Positions 25,291 through 33,400 of a DNA stretch of 64,000 bases are shown here, piece by piece (position 1 is the first letter of the stretch; every line of letters starts with the position of its first letter). Source of the DNA: Bacteroidales bacterium (GTDB lineage: Bacteria; Bacteroidota; Bacteroidia; Bacteroidales; Paludibacteraceae); the NCBI GenBank assembly GCA_015061115.1, contig SUXE01000018.1, positions 1-64,000 on the forward strand, read 5' to 3'. Below the pieces are notes generated by a model. That model saw only the letters and a list, made by a program, of their open reading frames with translations. It ran no database searches and had not been told where the DNA came from. A program made the position numbers and the translations under genes.

Positions 25291-25759
25291 TCAGAATAGC
25301 AATCAGGAGACGACTCAGAAGTTGACGTGGAAGCAGCGACTGAAGAAATTCCTCACGTCGGATTTTGATATCAAGCATGAGAGCAATGAAAAAGTGGCGG
25401 CTGCGATAGCTGTCGGTGTGCTTGTCGGAATACTTCCGATATGGGGATTCCAGATGATGGTTGGGGTCGCGATAGCTCAATTTTTTGGTTTAAACAGGCT
25501 TGTGGTTTTGGCAACGTCTAACATATCCTTGCCTCCGATGATAGTCGGAATTTTGTATGGTTCATATCTATGTGGAAGTTTGATATTCGACGATGCTCTG
25601 TCGATTTCAATGGATGGTATATCATTGGATATCATGCTTGCCAGTGGAAAGTGTTATTTTGTTGGAGCGATAATATTAGCAATAATTTCTGCTGTTATTG
25701 CATACATAATCAGTTTTTTATTACTACATTTGCTCCGAAGAAAAACACAACAACAATGA
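25274..25759 (+). CDS. DUF2062 membrane protein
   Basis: The 161-residue product has a charged N-terminus (WKQRLKKFLTSDFDIKHESNEK), then three hydrophobic segments (about 58-82, 85-106 and 130-155) with VGILPIWGFQMM and NISLPPMIVGILYGSYL typical of DUF2062. DUF2062 proteins are often partners of GT2 enzymes in lipid-linked sugar pathways; their function is unknown. The start overlaps the GT2 end, and the stop overlaps the next start (ATGA), so three genes are coupled. Confidence 0.8.
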   Translation: MCAENDQNSNQETTQKLTWKQRLKKFLTSDFDIKHESNEKVAAAIAVGVLVGILPIWGFQMMVGVAIAQFFGLNRLVVLATSNISLPPMIVGILYGSYLCGSLIFDDALSISMDGISLDIMLASGKCYFVGAIILAIISAVIAYIISFLLLHLLRRKTQQQ

Positions 25760-26694
25760 TATTTCCAGAATTTCTGCAACAAGGTGATTTGGTCACTATT
25801 GTTTCTCCAAGTGGAGCTATAGACGGCGAAGTGATTGAGCAGGCGGCAGCTGCCATTCGTCGGTTGGGCTACTCTGTAAAGATCGCGGAGCATGCCAAAG
25901 GTAAACATCATCGTTTTTCGGCGACAGATGAGGAAAGACTTGCGGATTTGCAGTCGGCACTTGATGATCCTCAGACGCGAGTGATTCTCTGCGGTCGTGG
26001 TGGATATGGCCTTACTCGTATTGTTGACCGCCTTGATTTCTCTAAGTTTGTAGAGAACCCTAAGTTTGTTGTGGGATTCAGTGACATCACAGCTCTACAT
26101 GCAGCGTTGCTGACCAAGGCTAAATGTTGCTCTGTTCACGGACAGATGGCGAAAGCATTTGTAGGTTATGATGCCACATTAGATAAGAAAGATGCGGAAA
26201 ACCCTGAGGTTGCGGAATCAGTGGAAGAATTATTGAATATTCTGACGGGAGTCCGCCGTCGCCAGACATATTTCTCTTATAATCAGCGTAGCCGTGTGGC
26301 AAGGGATAAGGTGAAAGGACGATTGTTTGGTGGAAATTTGAGTCTGATTTACGCTCTTCGTGGTACGGAACTAGATATCACAAAGCAAAGCGGTATCCTA
26401 TATATAGAAGACATCGGCGAAAGAATGTATTCGATCGACCGAATGATGCAGAACCTGCGTATGAGTGGAGTGTTCGGACGCATCAAAGGTTTGGTGGTAG
26501 GAAAGTTCACAGACACTGATATCGACAGCTCGTTTGGAAGTATTGAAGACCTGATCTTCAATGTGACCAAGGGTTATGATTTCCCAATCCTGTTTGATAT
26601 ACCGTTCGGTCACGTCGACAGAAACCTTCCTATAATAAATGGTTCTGTGGCGACAATCGCAGCCAACGCATTGACATTCAAAACAAAGAAATAA
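25756..26694 (+). CDS. LD-carboxypeptidase (peptidase S66)
   Basis: The 312-residue product is a muramoyltetrapeptide carboxypeptidase-family protein. The Ser-Glu-His triad is intact: Ser109 in VGFSDITAL, Glu218 in LYIEDIGE and His286 in PFGHVDRN. It removes the terminal D-alanine from L-Ala-D-Glu-mDAP-D-Ala peptides for cell wall recycling, normally in the cytoplasm; no signal peptide is seen. The start at 25756 overlaps the DUF2062 stop; a longer open frame to 25570 exists but has the DUF2062 gene on top of it. Being the last of this operon, it is followed by a hairpin terminator. Confidence 0.88.
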   Translation: MIFPEFLQQGDLVTIVSPSGAIDGEVIEQAAAAIRRLGYSVKIAEHAKGKHHRFSATDEERLADLQSALDDPQTRVILCGRGGYGLTRIVDRLDFSKFVENPKFVVGFSDITALHAALLTKAKCCSVHGQMAKAFVGYDATLDKKDAENPEVAESVEELLNILTGVRRRQTYFSYNQRSRVARDKVKGRLFGGNLSLIYALRGTELDITKQSGILYIEDIGERMYSIDRMMQNLRMSGVFGRIKGLVVGKFTDTDIDSSFGSIEDLIFNVTKGYDFPILFDIPFGHVDRNLPIINGSVATIAANALTFKTKK

Positions 26695-26701
26695 TATCCG
26701 T

Positions 26702-26734
26702 AGGGGTAGACCTCGCGTCTACCCCTTATTTTTT
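26702..26734 (+). terminator. terminator of the deacetylase-to-carboxypeptidase operon
   Basis: AGGGGTAGAC (26702-26711) and GTCTACCCCT (26717-26726) form a 10-bp stem with a 5-nt loop, followed by TATTTTTT. A partial repeat of the right arm (GTCTACCC) lies 15-20 nt further on. Confidence 0.9.
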
Positions 26735-26815
26735 GCCTTGAGTCTACCCTTATTTTTTTGCCACTTAAACAATTTTTGATAAGCGTCGTGAATTTGTAGA
26801 TAATTGAAAAAACAT

Positions 26816-26823
26816 TATCTTTG
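26816..26823 (+). promoter_or_regulatory. -7 box of the Rpn-like gene (TATCTTTG)
   Basis: An exact TAnnTTTG match 21 nt before the ATG at 26845. Confidence 0.7.
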
Positions 26824-26844
26824 CAAAAACAAAAAAATAGGATT

Positions 26845-27792
26845 ATGTCAACATTAATAGCAAATCCAATATACGATTCGGTATTCAAGTACATGATAGC
26901 CAATGAAAAAGTGGCTAAGATTTTATTGTCAGCCTTGCTGAAGAAGAATGTGGTCAAGGTTGTACAGTTGAACAATGAATATAATCTTCCTGTCTCGGAT
27001 GATCTTTCAATTTGTCGTATAGATTTTGGAGCCACTGTCAGTGAGGAAATTACGCTTCCAGATGGAAAAGTGGAAGTGAAGGAGAGTGTGATCACGATAG
27101 AATTGCAGAAGGTATATCTGCCGAGTGAGATATTGCGTTTCCGCCAATACACAGGCACTCACTATTGTAATCCTAACATGGTGCATCCAGTGAAATACGA
27201 TACAGTCAGGGAGGCTGCAGATCCGATGATTTCTGTATATATCCTTGGTCACAAGTTGGATGTGATAAATGAGTGTGTCTGCTATATTAGCCGAGAATAT
27301 CGTGATTATAATGGTAAAAAACTCGATGTCTTGGATCCATTTGCTGAATCATTGACTCATGATAGTATAATAGTACAGGTGCCGCTTTTGCCAAATGACC
27401 ATATCAGAAACCGTGCTGAAGAATTGCTACAGGTAATAAACCAGTCGAAGCAAACAAGTGACAGACATTTTCTTTCTATTGATGAAGATCGGTATTCTGG
27501 TGACGAAGAGATGCAGGAGGTGATACGTACTTTAAAAGGTGCTGCCTGTGATTCAGATATCCGACGGACAATGCAACTGGAGGATGAAATCTTGGGTGAA
27601 TTGAAGAATAAGGATCTGACAATAAGAATGCAGGCTGAACAATTGGCAGAACAGAAAGAACAATTGGCGGAACAGAAGAAACAGCTTGCTTCTATGGCTC
27701 GTAAACTTCAGAAAAAAGGACGAAGTATTTCGGAAATTGCTGAATTTATGGAGATTCCAAAGGATGTTGTGAAAACCTTGTTAGAGAACTGA
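26845..27792 (+). CDS. PD-(D/E)XK nuclease family (Rpn/transposase-like) protein
   Basis: The 315-residue product begins with a segment typical of the Rpn/PDDEXK-transposase-like group (NPIYDSVFKYMIAN, residues 6-19), followed by a nuclease core candidate, ICRIDFGATV with Asp and VITIELQK with Glu-x-Gln. The C-terminal third is a coiled coil made of repeated QLAEQKEQ units (about 265-285), then a short HTH-like tail (GRSISEIAEFMEIPKDVVKTLL). Proteins of this group are frequent, laterally spread single genes in Bacteroidales and are linked to recombination-promoting nuclease activity in Rpn. The in-frame ATG at 26845 is preferred over upstream TTG codons because the -7 box precedes it. Confidence 0.75.
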   Translation: MSTLIANPIYDSVFKYMIANEKVAKILLSALLKKNVVKVVQLNNEYNLPVSDDLSICRIDFGATVSEEITLPDGKVEVKESVITIELQKVYLPSEILRFRQYTGTHYCNPNMVHPVKYDTVREAADPMISVYILGHKLDVINECVCYISREYRDYNGKKLDVLDPFAESLTHDSIIVQVPLLPNDHIRNRAEELLQVINQSKQTSDRHFLSIDEDRYSGDEEMQEVIRTLKGAACDSDIRRTMQLEDEILGELKNKDLTIRMQAEQLAEQKEQLAEQKKQLASMARKLQKKGRSISEIAEFMEIPKDVVKTLLEN

Positions 27793-27845
27793 TTTTGAAT
27801 TTCAGAAAAAAATAAATGCCTATCGACGTGATTGGCATTCAAAAA

Positions 27846-27880
27846 AATGTAGAGACATCGCATTGCGGTGTCTCTACATT
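27846..27880. terminator. bidirectional hairpin between convergent genes
   Basis: AATGTAGAGACATCGCA and TGCGGTGTCTCTACATT are near-perfect inverted repeats of 17 nt, with A/T runs on both sides. It can end both the plus-strand Rpn-like gene and the minus-strand gene at 27898. The core resembles a dispersed palindrome common in Bacteroidetes. Confidence 0.75.
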
Positions 27881-27897
27881 GTGATATGACGTATTGA

Positions 27898-28497
27898 TTA
27901 TTTCTTGCTCTCTATGATGTTGTTTATCTGAACAAAATACTCATCTCTTTTTAGATTGACTTCGTTGCGGGCTTCTTTGATTGCATCTATACAATTGTTG
28001 AAGGCATCTTTGCATTCTTCCCAGTAACGGTTTCTTTCACCTGTATCATCATTTGAGATGTTCATGCCACTTATTGCGACTTCTACTTGCGACACATAAT
28101 CGTAGGCTTTACGCATGTTTTCGGATGCTTCAAACATATCCTTCATCTGGTTCTTCAACTTTGTCAGATACGAAGAGGCTCTTTGTGTGTTGCAACCTTT
28201 GTCGTTTGTGGCAGCCTCTTTGGCCTGCTCTAATTCAGTACGCGTCTCCTTCAAAGTATTCATCAAGTTGACAGAAATGTTTTCTGCATACTGCTGGTAT
28301 GCTCTGTATTTTTTCGTCATTTTGACAAACTGCTCTTGGGCGTTTTGTGTGGTGAAGTAGACGGTGTTTTCTCCGAATGTGGCAGAATATTTTTGCTCTG
28401 TTGATTGAGAAATAGCAGTTTCTGTCTCAGCAGCGTAACTAATCTGGCCGCAAGTACAGCCGAAAAATATGATGAAATGGAATAGACGTAGTTTCAT
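27898..28497 (-). CDS. secreted coiled-coil hypothetical protein
   Basis: The family is not recognised. The 199-residue product has a signal peptide (hydrophobic LFHFIIFFGCTCG, cleavage near YAA at about 22) and a long, mostly helical, charged body (about 55-195) with heptad-like patterns (ENISVNLMNTLKETRTELEQ). The ATG giving 28497 as start is preferred because it begins the signal peptide; the frame is open to 28614. Cys residues in the leader (GCTCG) could be a lipobox-like site, but the fit is poor. A periplasmic or surface structural role is possible. Confidence 0.6.
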   Translation of the reverse strand: MKLRLFHFIIFFGCTCGQISYAAETETAISQSTEQKYSATFGENTVYFTTQNAQEQFVKMTKKYRAYQQYAENISVNLMNTLKETRTELEQAKEAATNDKGCNTQRASSYLTKLKNQMKDMFEASENMRKAYDYVSQVEVAISGMNISNDDTGERNRYWEECKDAFNNCIDAIKEARNEVNLKRDEYFVQINNIIESKK

Positions 28498-28625
28498 GAA
28501 TATCTTATCTTTAATAGATTTAGCCCAAAGATATAAAATCAATCCGAATATTTTAACAGATTCATGTTTTTTACACGATAGTATTGGATAAAATGTAGAG
28601 GCAGATCGTTCCACATTGTTTCAAT

Positions 28626-28684
28626 GTGCTCCTCGTAAGCGAGCACTTGTGGTAAGGATATGGTGTTCCGCCTTAACAATCCTC
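28626..28684. repeat. right half of the inverted-repeat element
   Basis: A perfect GTGCTC/GAGCAC hairpin (28626-28646) is followed by GTTCCGCC and TTAACAATCCTC (28673-28684), matching the right end of the complete element at 10665-10813. The left half is missing. It lies in the non-coding 28498-28812 gap, which otherwise contains only the GT2 promoter. Confidence 0.65.
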
Positions 28685-28780
28685 TTTTTTATTGCAGAGT
28701 GAACTTTATGGTTATGCTTAAATAGCTTATTAATATCCCTACAATTTGATATTGTTACGAATTATTCCAATAAAATATAG

Positions 28781-28788
28781 TATTTTTG
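28781..28788 (+). promoter_or_regulatory. -7 box of the GT2 gene (TATTTTTG)
   Basis: An exact TAnnTTTG match 24 nt before the ATG at 28813. Confidence 0.7.
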
Positions 28789-28812
28789 CGTCTACGGAAT
28801 ACAATATAGAAT

Positions 28813-29811
28813 ATGAGTAAATTTTCAGTCATAATACCTGTCTACAATCGTCCCGATGAGGTGGTTGAACTGTTGGAGTCGCTCACCAGGCAGACTGCTC
28901 AGTGTGATGTTGAGGTGATTATTGTGGAGGATGGTTCAAAGAAGAGATGCGAAAACGAGGTGGCAGCTTTTGCCGACCGTCTAAATATCGTTTACCATTA
29001 TCAGGATAATACGGGTCCGGGTGGAGCTCGTAACACTGGTGCCAAACTGGCTGCTGGCGAGTATCTTATTTTCTTTGATTCAGACGCGATCCTTCCCGAC
29101 ACTTATTTTGAGAGTCTGATGGCTCACTTGGAGAAAGAGCCTCTTGATTGTTTCGGTGGCCCCGACCGTGAGCATGAGGATTTTACTCCTATCCAAAAGG
29201 CGATTTCGTATTCGATGACTTCAATCCTGACGACGGGAGGTATCCGTGGAGGAAAGAAGAAGATGGATAAATTCTATCCACGCAGCTTCAACCTAGGTGT
29301 GCGTCGCAGCGTCTTTGATAATATCAATGGCTATGCGGATATGCGTTATGGTGAAGACGTGGATTTCAGCATGAGAGTGGTGGAGAGCGGATGCACTGTC
29401 GGACTCGTGCCTGATGCATTTGTGTTCCACAAGCGTCGCAACACCTTCAAGTCGTTCTTCAAACAGGTGTTCTGTTCGGGCACTGCACGTATCGCTTTAT
29501 CTGAACGTCACAAAGGAGCCATGAAGCTGGTTCACATGCTTCCTGCCGCATTCACGTTGGCTGTGCCTATCAGCATTCTTCTTGGCATATTCGTATGGTG
29601 GGGATTCGCTCTCGTGGTGCCTTGTTATCTTTCGTTGATTTTCCTTCATTCATTGGCGACGACGAAATCCATCCGCGTCGCATTGCTAAGCATCGGCACC
29701 AGTTTCATACAGCTGTTTGGCTATGGTGCTGGATTCCTTACTGCATTCTGGAAGAAAAAAGTGTTGGGGCAGACTCGTTATGTGCCTTTTACTAAGACAT
29801 TCTATGAATAA
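28813..29811 (+). CDS. membrane-associated family-2 glycosyltransferase
   Basis: The 332-residue product has a GT-A domain (about 1-225) with FSVIIPVYNRPDEV, VVDGS-like EDGSKKR, and FFDSDAILP as the metal motif (about 88-96). YGEDVDFSMRV (about 179-189) supplies the acidic acceptor-site ED. Two or three hydrophobic segments follow (about 239-285), so it is membrane-anchored. The substrate is unknown. A GGPG at 72-75 and the NTGPGGARNTGAKLA segment are typical of the family. It has its own promoter and is separated by 68 bp from the rhodanese-like gene, which also has one. Confidence 0.82.
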   Translation: MSKFSVIIPVYNRPDEVVELLESLTRQTAQCDVEVIIVEDGSKKRCENEVAAFADRLNIVYHYQDNTGPGGARNTGAKLAAGEYLIFFDSDAILPDTYFESLMAHLEKEPLDCFGGPDREHEDFTPIQKAISYSMTSILTTGGIRGGKKKMDKFYPRSFNLGVRRSVFDNINGYADMRYGEDVDFSMRVVESGCTVGLVPDAFVFHKRRNTFKSFFKQVFCSGTARIALSERHKGAMKLVHMLPAAFTLAVPISILLGIFVWWGFALVVPCYLSLIFLHSLATTKSIRVALLSIGTSFIQLFGYGAGFLTAFWKKKVLGQTRYVPFTKTFYE

Positions 29812-29846
29812 AATAGCCATCAGAGTATAAAAATCGTTTAAAATGT

Positions 29847-29854
29847 TATATTTG
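29847..29854 (+). promoter_or_regulatory. -7 box of the rhodanese-tamB unit (TATATTTG)
   Basis: An exact TAnnTTTG match 25 nt before the ATG at 29880. Confidence 0.7.
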
Positions 29855-29879
29855 TAAGGAATTTTAAATCATATATATC

Positions 29880-30392
29880 ATGAAAAGATTTTTTAGGACT
29901 TTAATTTTTGCGGCTGTTGCCGCTGTAGCTATCGTTTCGATTTCTTCATGTAGACCTGAAGATCCTGATGATCCTAACCCTAAGCCTGTACTTGATCCGA
30001 ATCGTAAACCTGCAGGACCTGTTGACCAAATGTCAGGAGCGTCAATGGATGCATTTTACAATGGTTTGACTAACAACACACCTGAGTCGACAATAGTTAT
30101 CGATACTCGTTCCGCTAAGGAGTATGCTGCAGGTCATGTGGTGAGAGCGATTTCCATTCCTCTTGAAAATGACGACGCTTTCTACTATGATGATGTGTTT
30201 ATCTACGAGGAGGTTGAGAGACTTGATCCTGATCATTCAAAATACATCCTTCTTACAGACAATGGAGCTTCTACTCTTATGCTTCACGTCGCTGGAAGAA
30301 TCTCTGCAATGGGATGGGGTAAGAAGAAAGTTTATCTTTTGATGGGAAAAACTTCTGATTTCTTGAAGAAATACCCTGATGTAAAGGAATAA
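29880..30392 (+). CDS. rhodanese-like lipoprotein without the catalytic cysteine
   Basis: The 170-residue product has a lipobox ISSC (Cys24) after a hydrophobic leader, then an acidic/proline-rich linker and a rhodanese domain. The fold is recognisable by VIDTRSAKEYAAGHVVRAISIPLE (about 73-96) with DTR and the GH pair. Where sulfurtransferases have the Cys of the active-site loop, this one has LLTDNGAST: Asp127 stands in the cysteine position. It therefore should not transfer sulfur and is probably a binding or sensing module on an envelope membrane. It precedes tamB by 13 bp and shares its promoter. Confidence 0.75.
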   Translation: MKRFFRTLIFAAVAAVAIVSISSCRPEDPDDPNPKPVLDPNRKPAGPVDQMSGASMDAFYNGLTNNTPESTIVIDTRSAKEYAAGHVVRAISIPLENDDAFYYDDVFIYEEVERLDPDHSKYILLTDNGASTLMLHVAGRISAMGWGKKKVYLLMGKTSDFLKKYPDVKE

Positions 30393-30405
30393 AAAGCAGA
30401 CTCTG

Positions 30406-33400
30406 ATGGGAGTGGCTGGAAAAATATTAAAGATAACATTGGCAACGGTGGGAATAATCCTGCTGTTGCTTTTGTTGTTATGTGGATTGCTTACAATTCC
30501 GTCGTTCCAGACTTCTCTAACTCAGAAAGTGACCGATGAACTTAAATCTCGGTTTGGTGTCGACATCTCTGTTGGCTACGTTGGCATCAATTTTAAAGGT
30601 AATATTGTGATGGAAGATCTCTATCTTCCCGATTGCAATAAAGATACTCTCGCCTATATCAAAAGACTGGAGGCAGGTTTCAATCCAGCGACTGTTTGGT
30701 GTGATTCCAAACTGACTCTGTCGAAGGTGGCTCTCGACAGTTTCAAAATCTACGTTTCGAACAATGCGGATGTTTATAATTTTGACTATCTCATAGACGC
30801 ATTCTCGTCGACTGACACAACAGAGGTCGACACAACTCCGTCGAAATTCGACATGGAGTTGTCTGATATTTCCCTCAAACGTGGAACCCTGAAATATGAC
30901 ATTATTGACAGTTCGTATGCCCAACCTGGGGTGTTCGACTACAACCATATTCATCTGTCAGATGTCCTGATCACTGGATATCTGAAATCAATACGCACCG
31001 ACAATCTTCGGGCTGAGATCTCCCAACTCTCTGCGTTTGATGATCTCACCCACGTCAGAATCAATGATTTGAAAGTCCTTGATTTCGCTATGCTGACGGA
31101 TGGATTCTCATCAAAACAGATCTATCTTCAGACTCCGAAATCATCGTTGACAATCAACGATGTCGCATGGACATATCCTGCGATTCTCGACAATATTGAC
31201 GATGCCGTCCACCGAGGTGAATATAATGTGGATATCGCACCGTCGACGGTGGTGCTTTCGGAGATTGCTCCTTTCGTCCCTGCTTTGGCTCAATATCATT
31301 CGCCAGTCAACCTGTATATGTCGGCAAAGGGAAATCTGCCTACGGTGAATGTGAGTGTGCTGCAGGTGGATTGTGAGGATGCCTCACTGCATGCGGTGGC
31401 TTCGATGAGCGATTGCTTTGATTATGAAAATTCTAATTATAACGCAGATATCCTGCTTTCTGCCGACAACGGGGATGTTCTCGCTATGGTGGATACTTCG
31501 TTGACCAAAAACGATATTGTCAAAAGACTATTCCCGTTTGCCACAAACCTGAAGGCGAATGGAAAACCATGCGATTTGAAATTTAATTTGGGCGCGAACA
31601 CTCCAGTCACCAAACTGAAGAGTGTGGGAAACCTTGTATATAATAAGAAAGCCGACGTGTTGAATCTCCTGGCTTCACTTGCCACTGACACTGCTGATAT
31701 AGCAAAACTGATCGGTGATACCACACGTCTGAAAGCTAAACTTGATGTCGATGCTAATCTCTGTGTCTCAGACACTGGTCTGGTGGTGCGTGCCACAGGT
31801 GCTGTGCCATATCTTGCGTATGATAAGATAGTGGCGACGTCGCTGAAGATAGATAAAGCATCATATTCATCGGAGTCTGCCACTGCCGACATATCATTTG
31901 AAGAGCCGTTCGGTTCGGCAGTTTTGTCTGCTTCGTTCATCCCGTCGGAAAAGAATATCTATTTGGTGAATGGAGGAGTGAAGGATTTTTCTCCGTACAA
32001 GCTTGGTGTCATGGATTCCACATGGAGTGAGCTTGCTATATCACTCAATGTTGATGGACGTACAATCATGTCGTCGCTCAACGATGCAGTCGGCCATGTG
32101 GATATAGACTCTTTGATCGTGAATAATGGAAAGAAGACTCTTGATGTCGGAAAAATCACCTTGTCGTCCGACGACAGAGATTCGCATCGTCAGGTACAGT
32201 TGAGATCACGTCTGCTGGATGTCACTTTTGGCGGACGGTATGATGTCAATGCAGTAGAGGCGAGTGTGGTGAAAATCCTTCATCCGTATCTTCCTACGTT
32301 TTTCGACCATAAGATTCTGGAGGGAATCGACACTACTGTCTACAATAATGATTTTGATTTGAATCTTGATGTGAAGGATGTGGCTCCAGTCTGCGAATTC
32401 TTCGATATCCCATTGACGGTGACGGGAATGAAGATGGCTCTCAATATTTCCGATTCTTTGAGCAGGATGGGAGCGTTTGTAAATGCCGACAGTATCGTCT
32501 ACAATGGAATCGTGGCAAAAGATATAGATTTCTCGTTCAAACAGAAGAATAAAATGTATGTTGGTGACATTCAGACGATAGTGTATGCCAACGAAATGAA
32601 ACCGATAAAGTTTGATCTCTCTACAGAGTTGGAGAACGACGTCGCTCTGACAAATTTCGTGTATGATAATTTCGATGAGGAGCAGAAGATTGAGGGAGAC
32701 ATCAAAGCGTTGCTCACATTCCCGAAAGACTCTGTCACGAAAGAGATCCTGCTGAAGACGTTCTTTATGCCGAGCGACCTTCTGCTTCGTGACCTGCTCA
32801 TCGGTTTTGAACCGTCTGTGATCACGACAAAACAGGATGGCTATACGAAAATCGAACATTTTGGTTTGACGGAGGATTCACGTCAGATCCTTCTTGTAGA
32901 CGGAGCGGTGGGCAAAAGTGTGAACGACTCTTTGAAAATCTCGTTCGACAGCATGTCTATATCGAGTGTGATTTCCAAATTACGAATGGGATTCCCGTTC
33001 TCTGGCTTCATCACGGGAGATGTGATGGCAAAGGGAGTGATGGGAGACATGCCACGTTTCGGCACCAAGAATCTCCGTGTGGATTCGCTTGCCATAGATT
33101 CGATATGGGTTGGCGACGTGAGTCTGCGATGCGGATGGAGTCCGGAAAGGAAGGCGGTTGGCACAAAGGTCACAATCTCCAGAGACACATCGGTTGTGGC
33201 TACGGCAGGAGGTATTGTGTCGCCTGGAAGCGACTCTATGAGACTGAGATTCAACGTCAAGGAATTCCCATTGGAGACAGCCCAGATGATGACAGAGGAT
33301 TATCTTGACAAGTTGACGGGAAAAGTCTCGGCCAAGATTGATGTCTCAGGCAAGATATCGGAGCCTGAGGTGAAGGGTTATATTTATCTCGACAATGTTC

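Noticed and set aside
32206-33260. Antisense frames in tamB
   Set aside because: They are shadows of the long, biased tamB frame, which is continuous with its family domains.
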